Assembly: GCA_020627965.1 (NCBI GenBank)
Contig: JAHDFX010000037.1
Coordinates: forward strand, 2,090-36,258
Direction: 5' to 3'
Source of the DNA: Saprospiraceae bacterium
GTDB lineage: Bacteria; Bacteroidota; Bacteroidia; Chitinophagales; Saprospiraceae
Length of the DNA: 34,169 nucleotides
Shown here: positions 22,807 to 30,099 of the stretch, one piece after another
How the letters are laid out: every line of letters begins with the position of its first letter
Numbering within the stretch: the stretch's first letter is position 1
The notes under the pieces: model-generated
What the model saw: only the letters and a program-made list of their open reading frames with translations
Database searches by the model: none
Told to the model about the DNA's origin: nothing
Made by a program: the position numbers and the translations under genes

Positions 22807-23322
22807 CATACCCAATTTTGCTTTAACTAATGCAGTTACATCTTCAGCATCTTCGGCATATAAAAGTGCACTTGAATCTATAATGAAGTTATAACCATTT
22901 TCCTTAGCAACGGCTTCTATGGCTTCATTAAGAGAGGTTACCAGTGGCTCCATCAGATTTTCTTCTCTTTCTACCAGTTTTTGCATCATCTGCTGTCTGG
23001 TTTTTTCCAACTCTGCACCCTGCTTTTGAATTTCTGCCTGAACATTCTGTAATTCATTTTGTGTCATTTCTCCGGAAGTATACTTTTTCTCTGCACTTTC
23101 TATTTTCTTGGCCAGTTGTTCTTCTCTCGATTTGAAATCACTTTCCAATTGTTTTGTATAATTTTCCAACTGACTCTTAGCTGCTTTTGTTTTAGGCATT
23201 TCAGCGAAAACTACTCCGGAGTTCATATGTCCGATCTTTTGGGCTGTAATGTCACTTGCTGCAAAACATATCAAAGCGAACACCAATACACCCCATTTCG
23301 TTATTAATGATTTGTAATTCAT
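22804..23322 (-). CDS. OmpH/Skp family periplasmic chaperone, paralog 2
   Basis: This 172 aa product has a signal peptide at about residues 1-28 (ending D-I-T-A-Q), then K-I-G-H-M-N-S-G-V-V-F, a long Lys/Glu/Gln-rich coiled coil (about 45-130) and the conserved end G-Y-N-F-I-I-D-S-S-A-L-L-Y-A-E. Length and layout fit the OmpH/Skp family. It is the middle of three skp-like genes read in the same direction downstream of bamA. Its stop codon lies inside an imperfect palindrome, which may attenuate expression of the next skp-like gene and murI. Confidence 0.92.
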   Translation of the reverse strand: MNYKSLITKWGVLVFALICFAASDITAQKIGHMNSGVVFAEMPKTKAAKSQLENYTKQLESDFKSREEQLAKKIESAEKKYTSGEMTQNELQNVQAEIQKQGAELEKTRQQMMQKLVEREENLMEPLVTSLNEAIEAVAKENGYNFIIDSSALLYAEDAEDVTALVKAKLGM

Positions 23323-23375
23323 GATTTTAATATTATTGTCTAATTAAAAATGGCTTTTGTAATATTATTAATAGA

Positions 23376-23885
23376 TTAGTAACCCAGTTGTTTCAGAATA
23401 TCTTCTGTTTTGTCCAAACGTGGAGCTGCAAAGAGCATCCCAGGATTGGAGGATTTGTCGAAAACGAAATCAAAACCACGAGAATCGGCATATTTCTGAA
23501 TCGCGGCATACACTTTATCCTGAATAGGTTTTACGAGTTCCTGACGCTTCTTGAATAGATCTCCACTAGGACCAAATTTGCGTTTTTGCATTTCGCGAAC
23601 TTCTGCTTCTTTATTGACAATCTCTTCTTCACGCTGATTACGTGCAGTTTCACTCATCAATACTTCCTGAGCCTGATATTTGCGATACATTTCTTCTATT
23701 TTACCATATTCTATGGCAATTTCTTTTTTCCAGCGCTCGGCAGTAGCATCTAATTCTTGTTGAGCTGATTTGTATTCAGGAATACGATCCAGAATTTTAC
23801 TAACGTCTACATAAGCGATACGTTGTGCATCAGCAGAGAATGAAGCGGTAACCGCCAGAATAGCAACGAGGATTAATTTTTTCAT
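23376..23885 (-). CDS. OmpH/Skp family periplasmic chaperone, paralog 1 (next to bamA)
   Basis: This 169 aa product has a signal peptide at residues 1-20 (M-K-K-L-I-L-V-A-I-L ... A-D-A-Q), then R-I-A-Y-V-D-V-S-K-I-L-D-R-I-P-E-Y, a long charged helix-rich stretch (about 40-125) and the closing G-F-D-F-V-F-D-K-S-S-N-P-G-M-L-F. This is the canonical Bacteroidota OmpH pattern and more diverged from the other two paralogs. It lies 287 bp after bamA on the same strand. That gap is long for a simple operon, so it may also have its own promoter, but I saw no TAnnTTTG box on the minus strand there. Confidence 0.93.
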   Translation of the reverse strand: MKKLILVAILAVTASFSADAQRIAYVDVSKILDRIPEYKSAQQELDATAERWKKEIAIEYGKIEEMYRKYQAQEVLMSETARNQREEEIVNKEAEVREMQKRKFGPSGDLFKKRQELVKPIQDKVYAAIQKYADSRGFDFVFDKSSNPGMLFAAPRLDKTEDILKQLGY

Positions 23886-24172
23886 ATTTAGCTATATTAT
23901 ATTTGGTTTACAAATTTTTCAATAAACTATAGTTCATAAAAGCAATGAACGTACTCTTACTTACCCCTATTACAATACCTTTGCCAATTTTTGAATTTTA
24001 ACAAACTTCTTCTTCTTGCAAAGTAGTAAATTGTTATTAATCAAGTCTTTACTATTTTTCCCAATTCTTACATTGGTACTATCTTTTAACAGAACCATAA
24101 CTAATTAACTCAAATTTGGTCAATTGAGTACATTCAGTCGATTGAGTTATTAATTACTCAATAACTAAAGCA
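23886..24172. other. Intergenic gap between bamA and skp1; repeat words near bamA stop
   Basis: No gene is supported in these 287 bp. From about 24098 to 24172 the sequence is made of repeated words ATTGAGT/ACTCAAT and TTAATTA in both orientations, including a clear small hairpin ATTGAGT-(8)-ACTCAAT near 24141-24162. This resembles the other word-built palindromes of the window but is less regular. It sits directly past the bamA stop and may mark its transcript end. Confidence 0.45.
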
Positions 24173-26821
24173 TTACTCTGGCTCAAAACCAAGAATAATA
24201 CTGAATCGACCATAATCCGACCATTTGGCTGTATTGGAATTAAGCAACTCTGGTTTATCGAAACCTATACCATAATCAAAGCCGAGCATACCAAACATCG
24301 GTAGGAATACTCTAAGTCCCAAACCAGAAGAACGACGTAAATTCAATGGGTTGAAATCACGGAAATTAGTCCATGAATTTCCACCTTCTACGAAGCCGAG
24401 AACAAAGATCGTAGCAGAAGGATTAAGAGATAAAGGATAGCGTAATTCCAGTGTGAACTTGTCAAAAACGGTTGCGCCATATGTATTGCCAGGTAATTGG
24501 TTTTCTTCATATCCACGTAAGGAAATAATGTCTTTTCCTTCGATATTAAAATTGGCGATACCATCACCACCCAGCTCAAAGCGCTCAAAAGGTGTTGTGC
24601 CAATGTTATTATTATAATGCCCGATCATACCGATCTTGGCAGAAGTTTTTACAACAAATTTGCCGAAAACCTTAGAATACCATTCTGCCTGAAAACGCCA
24701 TTTGTGGTATTCTACCAGTTTGTATTTACGGGAATTTTCTATATCTCTGATAAAAGTATTTTCTGTAGATTCAGACATTGCTGTAAGTCCTGCTGCTTCA
24801 CGATTAGCATTTTCTACATCTATCAGGCTTTGGGCTTCTGAATCGTCAACCTCCCAGAAATTATCCTTTTTAAATACAGAATAAGGCAATGTCAGTTGTG
24901 CCGACAAAGAAAACTTAGAACCAGAAGTTGGGAAAATTGGACTGTCAATAGAGTTTCTCGCAAGTGTCTGGTTCAAACTGATGTTGTGATAATTACCAGT
25001 AAAAATTGGTGATTGTGTTTCTTCCAGAATAAAACCCTGCCAGTTGCGCAGACTAATGTTTTGATAACTTAAAGTCGTGTTGGAAACAAAGAAATCATCT
25101 GGTTTTTTCAAACGTGTTCCTAATCCGACCGAAAGTCCTGAGATCGCTAATCGGCGGAAAGATGGATTCAGTATACCTGCCGAACGATCTCCACTAAAGC
25201 GAGGTGCGCCATTGGTAGAACGAGAGTGAAAAGCCGCAACAGTAAATGAATTGGGCTTCTTGCCACCCAGCCAGGGTTCGGTCAATGACATATTATAAGA
25301 CTGGAAAAATTTTCCATTGGTTTGTGCACGTAAAGACAAACGTTGCCCGTCTCCTTGTGGTAGCGGACTCCAGCTTTCCAGATCAAATAGGTTTCTTAGA
25401 GAGAAATTATTAAAAGTAACACCAAGTGTACCAATAACTCCACGTCCCTGACCACCCCATCCGGCAGATAATTCCAACTGATCGGAAGGGCGCTCTTCTA
25501 CTACATACTCAATGTCTACTGTTCCTCTTTGCTGGTTAACAGGTGTATTGATACCAAGGTTTTCTTGATTGAAATAACCTAAGGCAATGATCTCACGCTG
25601 AGAACGAATGATATCTGAACGACTGAATTTCTGACCAGGTTTAGTTCGTAATTCACGGCGTATAACGTGCTCGTGTGTACGATCATTACCCGCAATCGTT
25701 ACTTTGTCGATTGTTGCCTGAGGTCCTTCAAATATGCGAATTTCCATATCAATGGAATCGCCTTCAACGGTAGTTTCTACCGGATCAACACGGAAGAACA
25801 AATAACCATTATCCAGATAAAGAGAACTGACATCACGCCCATCAGGACTAAAGCGCAGACGGGTTTCCAATAATTCCTCATTGTACACATCACCTTCTTC
25901 AATACCCAATACTTCCCTCAGTCTTTCTGTCGTATAAATTGAATTGCCACGCCAGGCAATATCTCTGAAATAATACTGCTGTGCTTCACGCACAGTCATA
26001 TCAATATACATTTTATTGTCGATTCGGTATACCGTATCGAAAGTGATCTGTGCATCACGATAGCCTAGTTTATTATAACGGGCAACGATAGTTTTTTTAT
26101 CTTCTTCAAAATCGTCATTGACGAGTTTGGAAGGCTTGAACCAGTTTTTCTTGCGCTTAGTATTTTTCATCAGTCTGCGAACCTTCCTGTCCGACAGTAC
26201 TTCATTTCCTGCAATGGTGATCTCTCCGATACGTACTTTTTTATTCAATTCAATATCGTATAATAACCTGACAGAGTTGAACATCAGTGAATCAGGTATT
26301 TCCGTCACTGTGATATTTACATCCTGAAAACTTCTTTCAATAAAAAAGTCTTTCAGTGCATTGGTGGTGTTTAGTTTGACACTTTCAGTAACGATACCAC
26401 CACGCTGTATGAAGCGCTGTACTTCGTCGTTTAAATCATCGTGCAAACTTTTTCTAATTCCTTTATAAGAATATCGGGAAAGGCGAGGACGCTCCTGAAC
26501 TTTGATCGAGAGGAAGACAACATCTTCAATTTGATTGGTCACATAAACCTCAACATCAGTGAACAAACGCAGACGCCATAAGCTACGTATAGCATCAGGA
26601 ATATCATTGCCTGGGATGCGAATCTTTTGATCGACAGCAAGGCCTGAAACAGCTATAATAGCATTGGGTTCTGTGTACTCCACGCCTTCTACATCAATTC
26701 CTCCAATACTGTATTCTTCTGCCGGAGCTGCCGGAGCTTGCGCCTGCAAAACCGATATTGTTGTTGAAAACACCAATAACAGTGTAATAAAACGAATCAT
26801 ATTTCTGGTTATATTTTTCAT
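24173..26821 (-). CDS. bamA: Outer-membrane protein assembly factor BamA
   Basis: This 882 aa product is the Omp85-family core of the BAM complex, which folds beta-barrel proteins into the outer membrane. A signal peptide covers about residues 1-28 (ending V-L-Q-A-Q). Five POTRA domains follow: about 38-110, 113-193, 196-280, 284-366 and 369-443, each with the usual G-x-x-x-x-x-G-N or G-Y-x-x pattern (for example V-R-I-G-E-I-T-I-A-G-N). The C-terminal 16-strand barrel runs about 446-882 and includes the conserved L6 tip L-R-G-Y-E (equivalent to V-R-G-F). Length is normal for Bacteroidota. It is first in the minus-strand cluster with three skp-like genes and murI. Codon 8 is an alternative ATG; the first ATG is kept because both give a signal peptide. 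Confidence 0.95.
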   Translation of the reverse strand: MKNITRNMIRFITLLLVFSTTISVLQAQAPAAPAEEYSIGGIDVEGVEYTEPNAIIAVSGLAVDQKIRIPGNDIPDAIRSLWRLRLFTDVEVYVTNQIEDVVFLSIKVQERPRLSRYSYKGIRKSLHDDLNDEVQRFIQRGGIVTESVKLNTTNALKDFFIERSFQDVNITVTEIPDSLMFNSVRLLYDIELNKKVRIGEITIAGNEVLSDRKVRRLMKNTKRKKNWFKPSKLVNDDFEEDKKTIVARYNKLGYRDAQITFDTVYRIDNKMYIDMTVREAQQYYFRDIAWRGNSIYTTERLREVLGIEEGDVYNEELLETRLRFSPDGRDVSSLYLDNGYLFFRVDPVETTVEGDSIDMEIRIFEGPQATIDKVTIAGNDRTHEHVIRRELRTKPGQKFSRSDIIRSQREIIALGYFNQENLGINTPVNQQRGTVDIEYVVEERPSDQLELSAGWGGQGRGVIGTLGVTFNNFSLRNLFDLESWSPLPQGDGQRLSLRAQTNGKFFQSYNMSLTEPWLGGKKPNSFTVAAFHSRSTNGAPRFSGDRSAGILNPSFRRLAISGLSVGLGTRLKKPDDFFVSNTTLSYQNISLRNWQGFILEETQSPIFTGNYHNISLNQTLARNSIDSPIFPTSGSKFSLSAQLTLPYSVFKKDNFWEVDDSEAQSLIDVENANREAAGLTAMSESTENTFIRDIENSRKYKLVEYHKWRFQAEWYSKVFGKFVVKTSAKIGMIGHYNNNIGTTPFERFELGGDGIANFNIEGKDIISLRGYEENQLPGNTYGATVFDKFTLELRYPLSLNPSATIFVLGFVEGGNSWTNFRDFNPLNLRRSSGLGLRVFLPMFGMLGFDYGIGFDKPELLNSNTAKWSDYGRFSIILGFEPE

Positions 26822-26980
26822 AAAGGGATACCTAAGGGCTTAACATACTCCTAACAACGTCATCTAAAAAGGTCTTGCTGCTTGTATAAATCCTAAAGTA
26901 ATGTTAAGCTTTTTTAAAACTGCTGACAATTTGAATATCAATTGCCCATACATTTTTTACAACTTTCATTTTTGGGATTG

Positions 26981-26988
26981 CAAAGATA
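26981..26988 (-). promoter_or_regulatory. Candidate -7 box (TATCTTTG) for the bamA cluster
   Basis: Read on the minus strand this is TATCTTTG followed by CA, an exact fit to the Bacteroidota TAnnTTTG -7 element. It would give a leader of about 150 nt before the bamA ATG. A clear TTG at the usual -33 distance was not found, which lowers confidence. Confidence 0.45.
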
Positions 26989-27042
26989 GGGCTATGTATT
27001 GATTAGAATGAATAATGCCACCAATAAATTGTGTAAAAGGCT

Positions 27043-27050
27043 TACATTTG
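27043..27050 (+). promoter_or_regulatory. Candidate -7 box (TACATTTG) for the CMD/AhpD-like gene
   Basis: TACATTTG matches TAnnTTTG exactly, 39 bp before the ATG at 27090. No convincing -33 TTG at 19-21 bp was seen. With the box at 26981-26988 it makes a divergent promoter pair in the 268 bp gap, which otherwise shows no gene. Confidence 0.45.
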
Positions 27051-27089
27051 GGTAATATGTTAACATTATAACAGCTTAAAACGACTAAA

Positions 27090-27431
27090 ATGAGCAAAGT
27101 TGATGAATTTAATGCCTATCGAGCCGAGATGAATGAGAAGATTCTTGGTCAGAAAAACAAAGTATTGAATCGTTTTTTCAACCTGGATACCAATGCCTAT
27201 GCAGAGGGGGCATTGCCTACAAAGACAAAAGAATTACTCGGTCTTGTAGCTTCAATGGTGCTTCGTTGTGATGATTGTATCGCTTACCATCTTGGCACTT
27301 GTTATGAACTCGGGGTAACTAAAGATGAAGTTTTTGAAGTTTTTGCTATCGCCAATCTGGTCGGAGGTTCGATCTGCATACCGCATACACGTAGAGCAGT
27401 AGAGTATTGGGAGGCTTTAGAAGCTGCTTGA
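27090..27431 (+). CDS. Carboxymuconolactone decarboxylase/AhpD-like CxxC protein
   Basis: This 113 aa protein is the full size of the small CMD family. It has the helical family core with the redox motif C60-D-D-C63-x-x-x-H67 (L-R-C-D-D-C-I-A-Y-H), as in AhpD, followed by A-x-x-L-G-V-T-K-D-E-V-F-E-V and G-G-S-I-C-I-P-H. The CxxC-His set points to a thiol-based peroxidase or disulfide reductase activity rather than true carboxymuconolactone decarboxylation; the substrate is not known. Cytoplasmic, no signal peptide. It starts a plus-strand run, with the next gene 27 bp downstream. Confidence 0.88.
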   Translation: MSKVDEFNAYRAEMNEKILGQKNKVLNRFFNLDTNAYAEGALPTKTKELLGLVASMVLRCDDCIAYHLGTCYELGVTKDEVFEVFAIANLVGGSICIPHTRRAVEYWEALEAA

Positions 27432-27458
27432 GTTCAATTTTCAATTATATTTTCATTC

Positions 27459-28046
27459 ATGCATCATATTGAGCCATACTACCGCTGGCGTGATCGTTAT
27501 ATTTCGTCAAAAGATGCCCGTTCACCTTTTTATGGACGGGTGTATAGTGAGTTTGAATTCTCTAATAAAATTTACAATTATTTTATTCATCCACAATGGG
27601 ATGAGTTTGGTTCGCCAACGCTTTATATTAAAGTAATCTTTGCAGATTATGAGGCGGGTTATGTCATTATTGAAATGTTGGGAGAATGGAATGACTGTAT
27701 TCAGAATGACATTATGTTTTTAAAGCAGGATGTGGTGGATTTAATGACCGAAGAAGGTATTCACAAATTTATCTTTATTGGTGAGAACATTCTTAATTTT
27801 CATGGTGGAGATGATGATTATTATCAGGAATGGTCGGAAGAAGTCAGGGAAGAAGGTGGCTGGATCTGTTTTTTAAATTTGCGTGAGCATGTGATAGAAG
27901 AAATGGCACAGGCAAGACTGCAATTTCACGTCTATTTTGATGCACCTTTTGATGAGTTCAATTGGCGTCCTTATAAGCCTCAATTGCTATTTGAAAAAAT
28001 AAATACTTACATGCGTAATCCATCCAAACTCATTCTTCCTGGCTAA
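27459..28046 (+). CDS. Conserved-looking cytoplasmic protein of unknown function
   Basis: This 195 aa protein is not recognised. It has no signal peptide or membrane segment and is rich in Trp, Tyr and Phe, with an acidic patch near residues 115-130 (H-G-G-D-D-D-Y-Y-Q-E-W-S-E-E). The pattern of strands followed by helices (Y-V-I-I-E-M-L-G; K-F-I-F-I-G-E-N-I-L; W-I-C-F-L-N-L-R-E) suggests an alpha/beta fold. The start ATG at 27459 follows the CMD-like gene by 27 bp, and era starts 43 bp after its stop, so it may be transcribed with either. Proteins of this kind next to era seem familiar from related genomes, but I cannot name a family. Confidence 0.75.
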   Translation: MHHIEPYYRWRDRYISSKDARSPFYGRVYSEFEFSNKIYNYFIHPQWDEFGSPTLYIKVIFADYEAGYVIIEMLGEWNDCIQNDIMFLKQDVVDLMTEEGIHKFIFIGENILNFHGGDDDYYQEWSEEVREEGGWICFLNLREHVIEEMAQARLQFHVYFDAPFDEFNWRPYKPQLLFEKINTYMRNPSKLILPG

Positions 28047-28074
28047 TGTATAAGGACAAGTCGTGAATTGTCGC

Positions 28075-28082
28075 TACATTTG
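28075..28082 (+). promoter_or_regulatory. Candidate -7 box (TACATTTG) seven bases before the era ATG
   Basis: TACATTTG is an exact TAnnTTTG match and ends at 28082; the era ATG is at 28090. A transcript starting at the usual few bases past the box would have almost no leader. A -33 TTG at standard spacing is not obvious. The box also lies inside the longer GTG-initiated frame, which argues against that frame being the real start. Confidence 0.4.
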
Positions 28083-28089
28083 TGCCATT

Positions 28090-28971
28090 ATGCATAAATC
28101 CGGTTTTGTAAATATTATTGGCAGACCTAATGTAGGTAAATCTACACTTATGAATGCGTTGGTGGGAGAACGCATGTCTATTATCACCAATAAACCCCAA
28201 ACTACACGTCACCGTATTATAGGCATTGTCAGTGATGATGATTATCAGGTTGTATTTTCAGATACTCCGGGCATCATCCGTGATCCTGCTTATAAGATGC
28301 ACGAAGCCATGAACCGTTATGTAGACGGGACTTTTCACGATGCCGACCTCATGCTCTTCGTTACAGATATACTGGAAACTTATGAAGATGATGATCCAGT
28401 CTTCAAAAAACTAAGTAAGGTGAATGCACCCATTTATCTGGTTTTAAACAAAACAGACTTAGTGGATGACATAGAAGTGGCACAGAAAATCCAGCTTTGG
28501 GATAAACGATTCAAATTCGCCGAAATTTTTCCAATTTCAGCTTTGAAAAAGCAAAATACCAAGCGATTATTTGATAATATTTTAAAACATATTCCCGAAG
28601 GACCAGTCTATTACCCGAAAGATCAATTGACCGACAAACCTGAACGTTTCTTTATATCAGAAATTATTCGTGAGAAAATTTTAATGCATTACCAACAGGA
28701 AATCCCTTACTCCTGTGAAGTGGTCGTGGATAGTTTTAAAGAAGATGATAAAAAAGATCTGGTACGCATTCATGCGACCATATTCGTCATGCGAAAAACA
28801 CAGAAATCTATTTTAATTGGTAAAAACGGCTCATCTATCAAGAGAGTGGGTATGGAGTCCAGAAAAGATATTGAAGCCTTCATTGAGAAACAGGTATTTC
28901 TGGAACTCTACGTCAAAGTTCGTGAGAACTGGCGAAACAATGAGCGTTCACTAAAAGGATTTGGATATTAG
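28090..28971 (+). CDS. era: GTPase Era (16S rRNA maturation / 30S assembly)
   Basis: This 293 aa protein is a cytoplasmic GTPase that binds the 3' end of 16S rRNA during small-subunit assembly. G motifs are complete: G1 G-R-P-N-V-G-K-S (11-18), the switch region with T-T-R-H-R (38-42), G3 D-T-P-G (58-61) and G4 N-K-T-D (119-122). The C-terminal KH domain contains G-K-N-G-S-S-I-K-R-V-G and ends with W-R-N-N-E-R-S-L-K-x-F-G-Y, the normal Era end. The ATG at 28090 is chosen over a GTG at 28063 because Era proteins begin just before the G1 loop and the extra nine residues carry no family sequence. Confidence 0.95.
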   Translation: MHKSGFVNIIGRPNVGKSTLMNALVGERMSIITNKPQTTRHRIIGIVSDDDYQVVFSDTPGIIRDPAYKMHEAMNRYVDGTFHDADLMLFVTDILETYEDDDPVFKKLSKVNAPIYLVLNKTDLVDDIEVAQKIQLWDKRFKFAEIFPISALKKQNTKRLFDNILKHIPEGPVYYPKDQLTDKPERFFISEIIREKILMHYQQEIPYSCEVVVDSFKEDDKKDLVRIHATIFVMRKTQKSILIGKNGSSIKRVGMESRKDIEAFIEKQVFLELYVKVRENWRNNERSLKGFGY

Positions 28972-28972
28972 C

Positions 28973-29060
28973 GTGTTATTGTGCGAGTGTGTTATCGTGT
29001 TATCGGCTGATATATAGCGTTGACACACGATAATACAATAACACGACAACACGATAACAC
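28973..29060. repeat. Intergenic imperfect palindrome of GTGTTATCG-type words
   Basis: Arms about 28973-29005 and 29028-29060 are imperfect reverse complements (roughly 24 of 33 positions). Both are built from degenerate copies of GTGTTATCGTGTTATT. The loop holds a small GCT/AGC stem. It starts 1 bp after the era stop and ends 10 bp before the next ATG, so it occupies the whole gap. It could serve as the era terminator or as a nonautonomous repeat element; the architecture matches the palindromes at 6811-6974 and 22738-22806. Confidence 0.7.
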
Positions 29061-29069
29061 AAAAATTAC

Positions 29070-29639
29070 ATGAAAAAAAGCAGCAGGATTGCCAAATGGG
29101 TGAGAATAAGCCGATGGATACATCGAAAGATAGCCGCACCTGCGATGATTTTCTTTTTTATCATTGCCCTTACGGGCTTAATGCTGGGCTGGAAGAAAAA
29201 TACAGGCGGTGTATTACTGCCCAAAACCCAAAAAGGCATCTCCAGCAATCCTGCCGACTGGGTGCCTGTAGATTCTCTTTATAAAATCGCACTAAGTACC
29301 ATAAAAGACTCGCTTGACACAGAATTATCGCCCGAAATAAGCCGTATTGATATTCGCCCGCAAAAGGGCATAGCCAAATTTGTTTTCAAAAAGCATTATT
29401 GGGAAATTCAGCTCGATTGCCAAAGCGGAGAAGTCCTCCAAATAGCCAAACGCAATTCTGACCTGATAGAACGCATCCACGACGGCTCCATTCTTGATGG
29501 CTGGCTCGGCACTAAGGGAAGTCCGGTCAAACTGCTCTATACTACCCTCATGGGAATCGCTCTTCTGGGTTTTGTCATTTCCGGTGTCTGGCTCTATTTT
29601 GGAGCTGGCTGGGTAAAGAAGGCTAAAGAGAGGGGCTAA
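29070..29639 (+). CDS. PepSY-associated TM family protein (short form)
   Basis: This 189 aa membrane protein has TM helices at about residues 22-40 (P-A-M-I-F-F-F-I-I-A-L-T-G-L-M-L-G-W) and 154-177 (L-L-Y-T-T-L-M-G-I-A-L-L-G-F-V-I-S-G). The first carries the R-x-x-H-R-K and L-T-G pattern typical of PepSY_TM proteins. A ~110 residue extracytoplasmic segment lies between them, with the PepSY-like Y-W-E-I-Q-L-D-C-Q-S-G-E-V and the later H-D-G-S-I-L-D-G-W motif. Longer family members are linked to iron or siderophore reduction and to peptidase regulation. This short two-helix form has no assigned substrate. Its gene stands alone between the palindrome after era and the toxin-antitoxin module. Confidence 0.8.
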   Translation: MKKSSRIAKWVRISRWIHRKIAAPAMIFFFIIALTGLMLGWKKNTGGVLLPKTQKGISSNPADWVPVDSLYKIALSTIKDSLDTELSPEISRIDIRPQKGIAKFVFKKHYWEIQLDCQSGEVLQIAKRNSDLIERIHDGSILDGWLGTKGSPVKLLYTTLMGIALLGFVISGVWLYFGAGWVKKAKERG

Positions 29640-29713
29640 ATTTTCCTTTCATATTCTAACATTCTGTGCTTACCTTTTTACAATAGGCAATCAATTATTC
29701 TTTTTTAACTTCG

Positions 29714-29783
29714 AGTTCAAAAGAATAATGTACGGAAAAACAACGGCAAAAACTTGAACTATACGGGAAAATGCCGTATTTTT
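29714..29783 (+). promoter_or_regulatory. Candidate operator/leader of the toxin-antitoxin operon
   Basis: The region just upstream of the antitoxin holds a 7 bp inverted repeat AGTTCAA (29714-29720) / TTGAACT (29754-29760). A small hairpin ATACGG-(7)-CCGTAT (29761-29779) follows and runs into TTTTT. A further TACGG word lies at 29731. RHH antitoxins commonly repress their own promoter through such symmetric sites, so this is the expected place for autoregulation. The exact promoter boxes are unclear. Confidence 0.45.
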
Positions 29784-29803
29784 AAGTAAAATTTGTATAG
29801 AAA

Positions 29804-30097
29804 ATGGATACTACCGTAAAAAAAACAGATAATAAAAGAATTGAATTCAGAGCGAGTTCTGAAGATAAAGAGTTATTTGAATATGCCAAATCATTAATGG
29901 GTTATACTTCCTTATCAGAATTTTTCAGACACATCTTAACTAGAGAATCTAAATCCATTGTAGAGGAAAAAAACAGGATACTAGCCTCAAAAAGAGACAA
30001 GGAAATATTCTTCAATGCTCTAATGGGAAAAGAAGAGGTTCCTAATACTGCCTTATTGGATGCTATTAAATATCATGATAAATTAGTAAACCAATAA
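29804..30097 (+). CDS. DUF1778 (TacA-like) ribbon-helix-helix antitoxin
   Basis: This 97 aa protein has an N-terminal ribbon-helix-helix (K-R-I-E-F-R-A-S-S-E-D-K-E-L-F-E-Y-A, then G-Y-T-S-L-S-E-F-F-R-H) as in DUF1778/TacA antitoxins, which dimerise on operator DNA. The C-terminal half (about 55-97, including S-K-R-D-K-E-I-F-F-N-A-L and N-T-A-L-L-D-A-I-K-Y-H) fits the segment that wraps around and neutralises a GNAT toxin. The toxin gene begins 2 bp after the stop, so translation is probably coupled. Upstream inverted repeats are likely operators. Flanks are housekeeping genes, so this small module could have arrived by transfer. Confidence 0.9.
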   Translation: MDTTVKKTDNKRIEFRASSEDKELFEYAKSLMGYTSLSEFFRHILTRESKSIVEEKNRILASKRDKEIFFNALMGKEEVPNTALLDAIKYHDKLVNQ

Positions 30098-30099
30098 AG

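Noticed and set aside
23323-23375. TAATATTATT words in both orientations between skp1 and skp2
   Set aside because: The words are self-complementary AT-rich runs; no extended pairing as in the other palindromes could be aligned.
23976-23983. TACCTTTG promoter-like box on the plus strand
   Set aside because: There is no plus-strand gene downstream; all genes around it are on the minus strand, so it is probably chance or antisense at most.
28063-28089. GTG start for era nine codons upstream
   Set aside because: The extra residues are not part of Era and the stretch contains an exact TAnnTTTG box.
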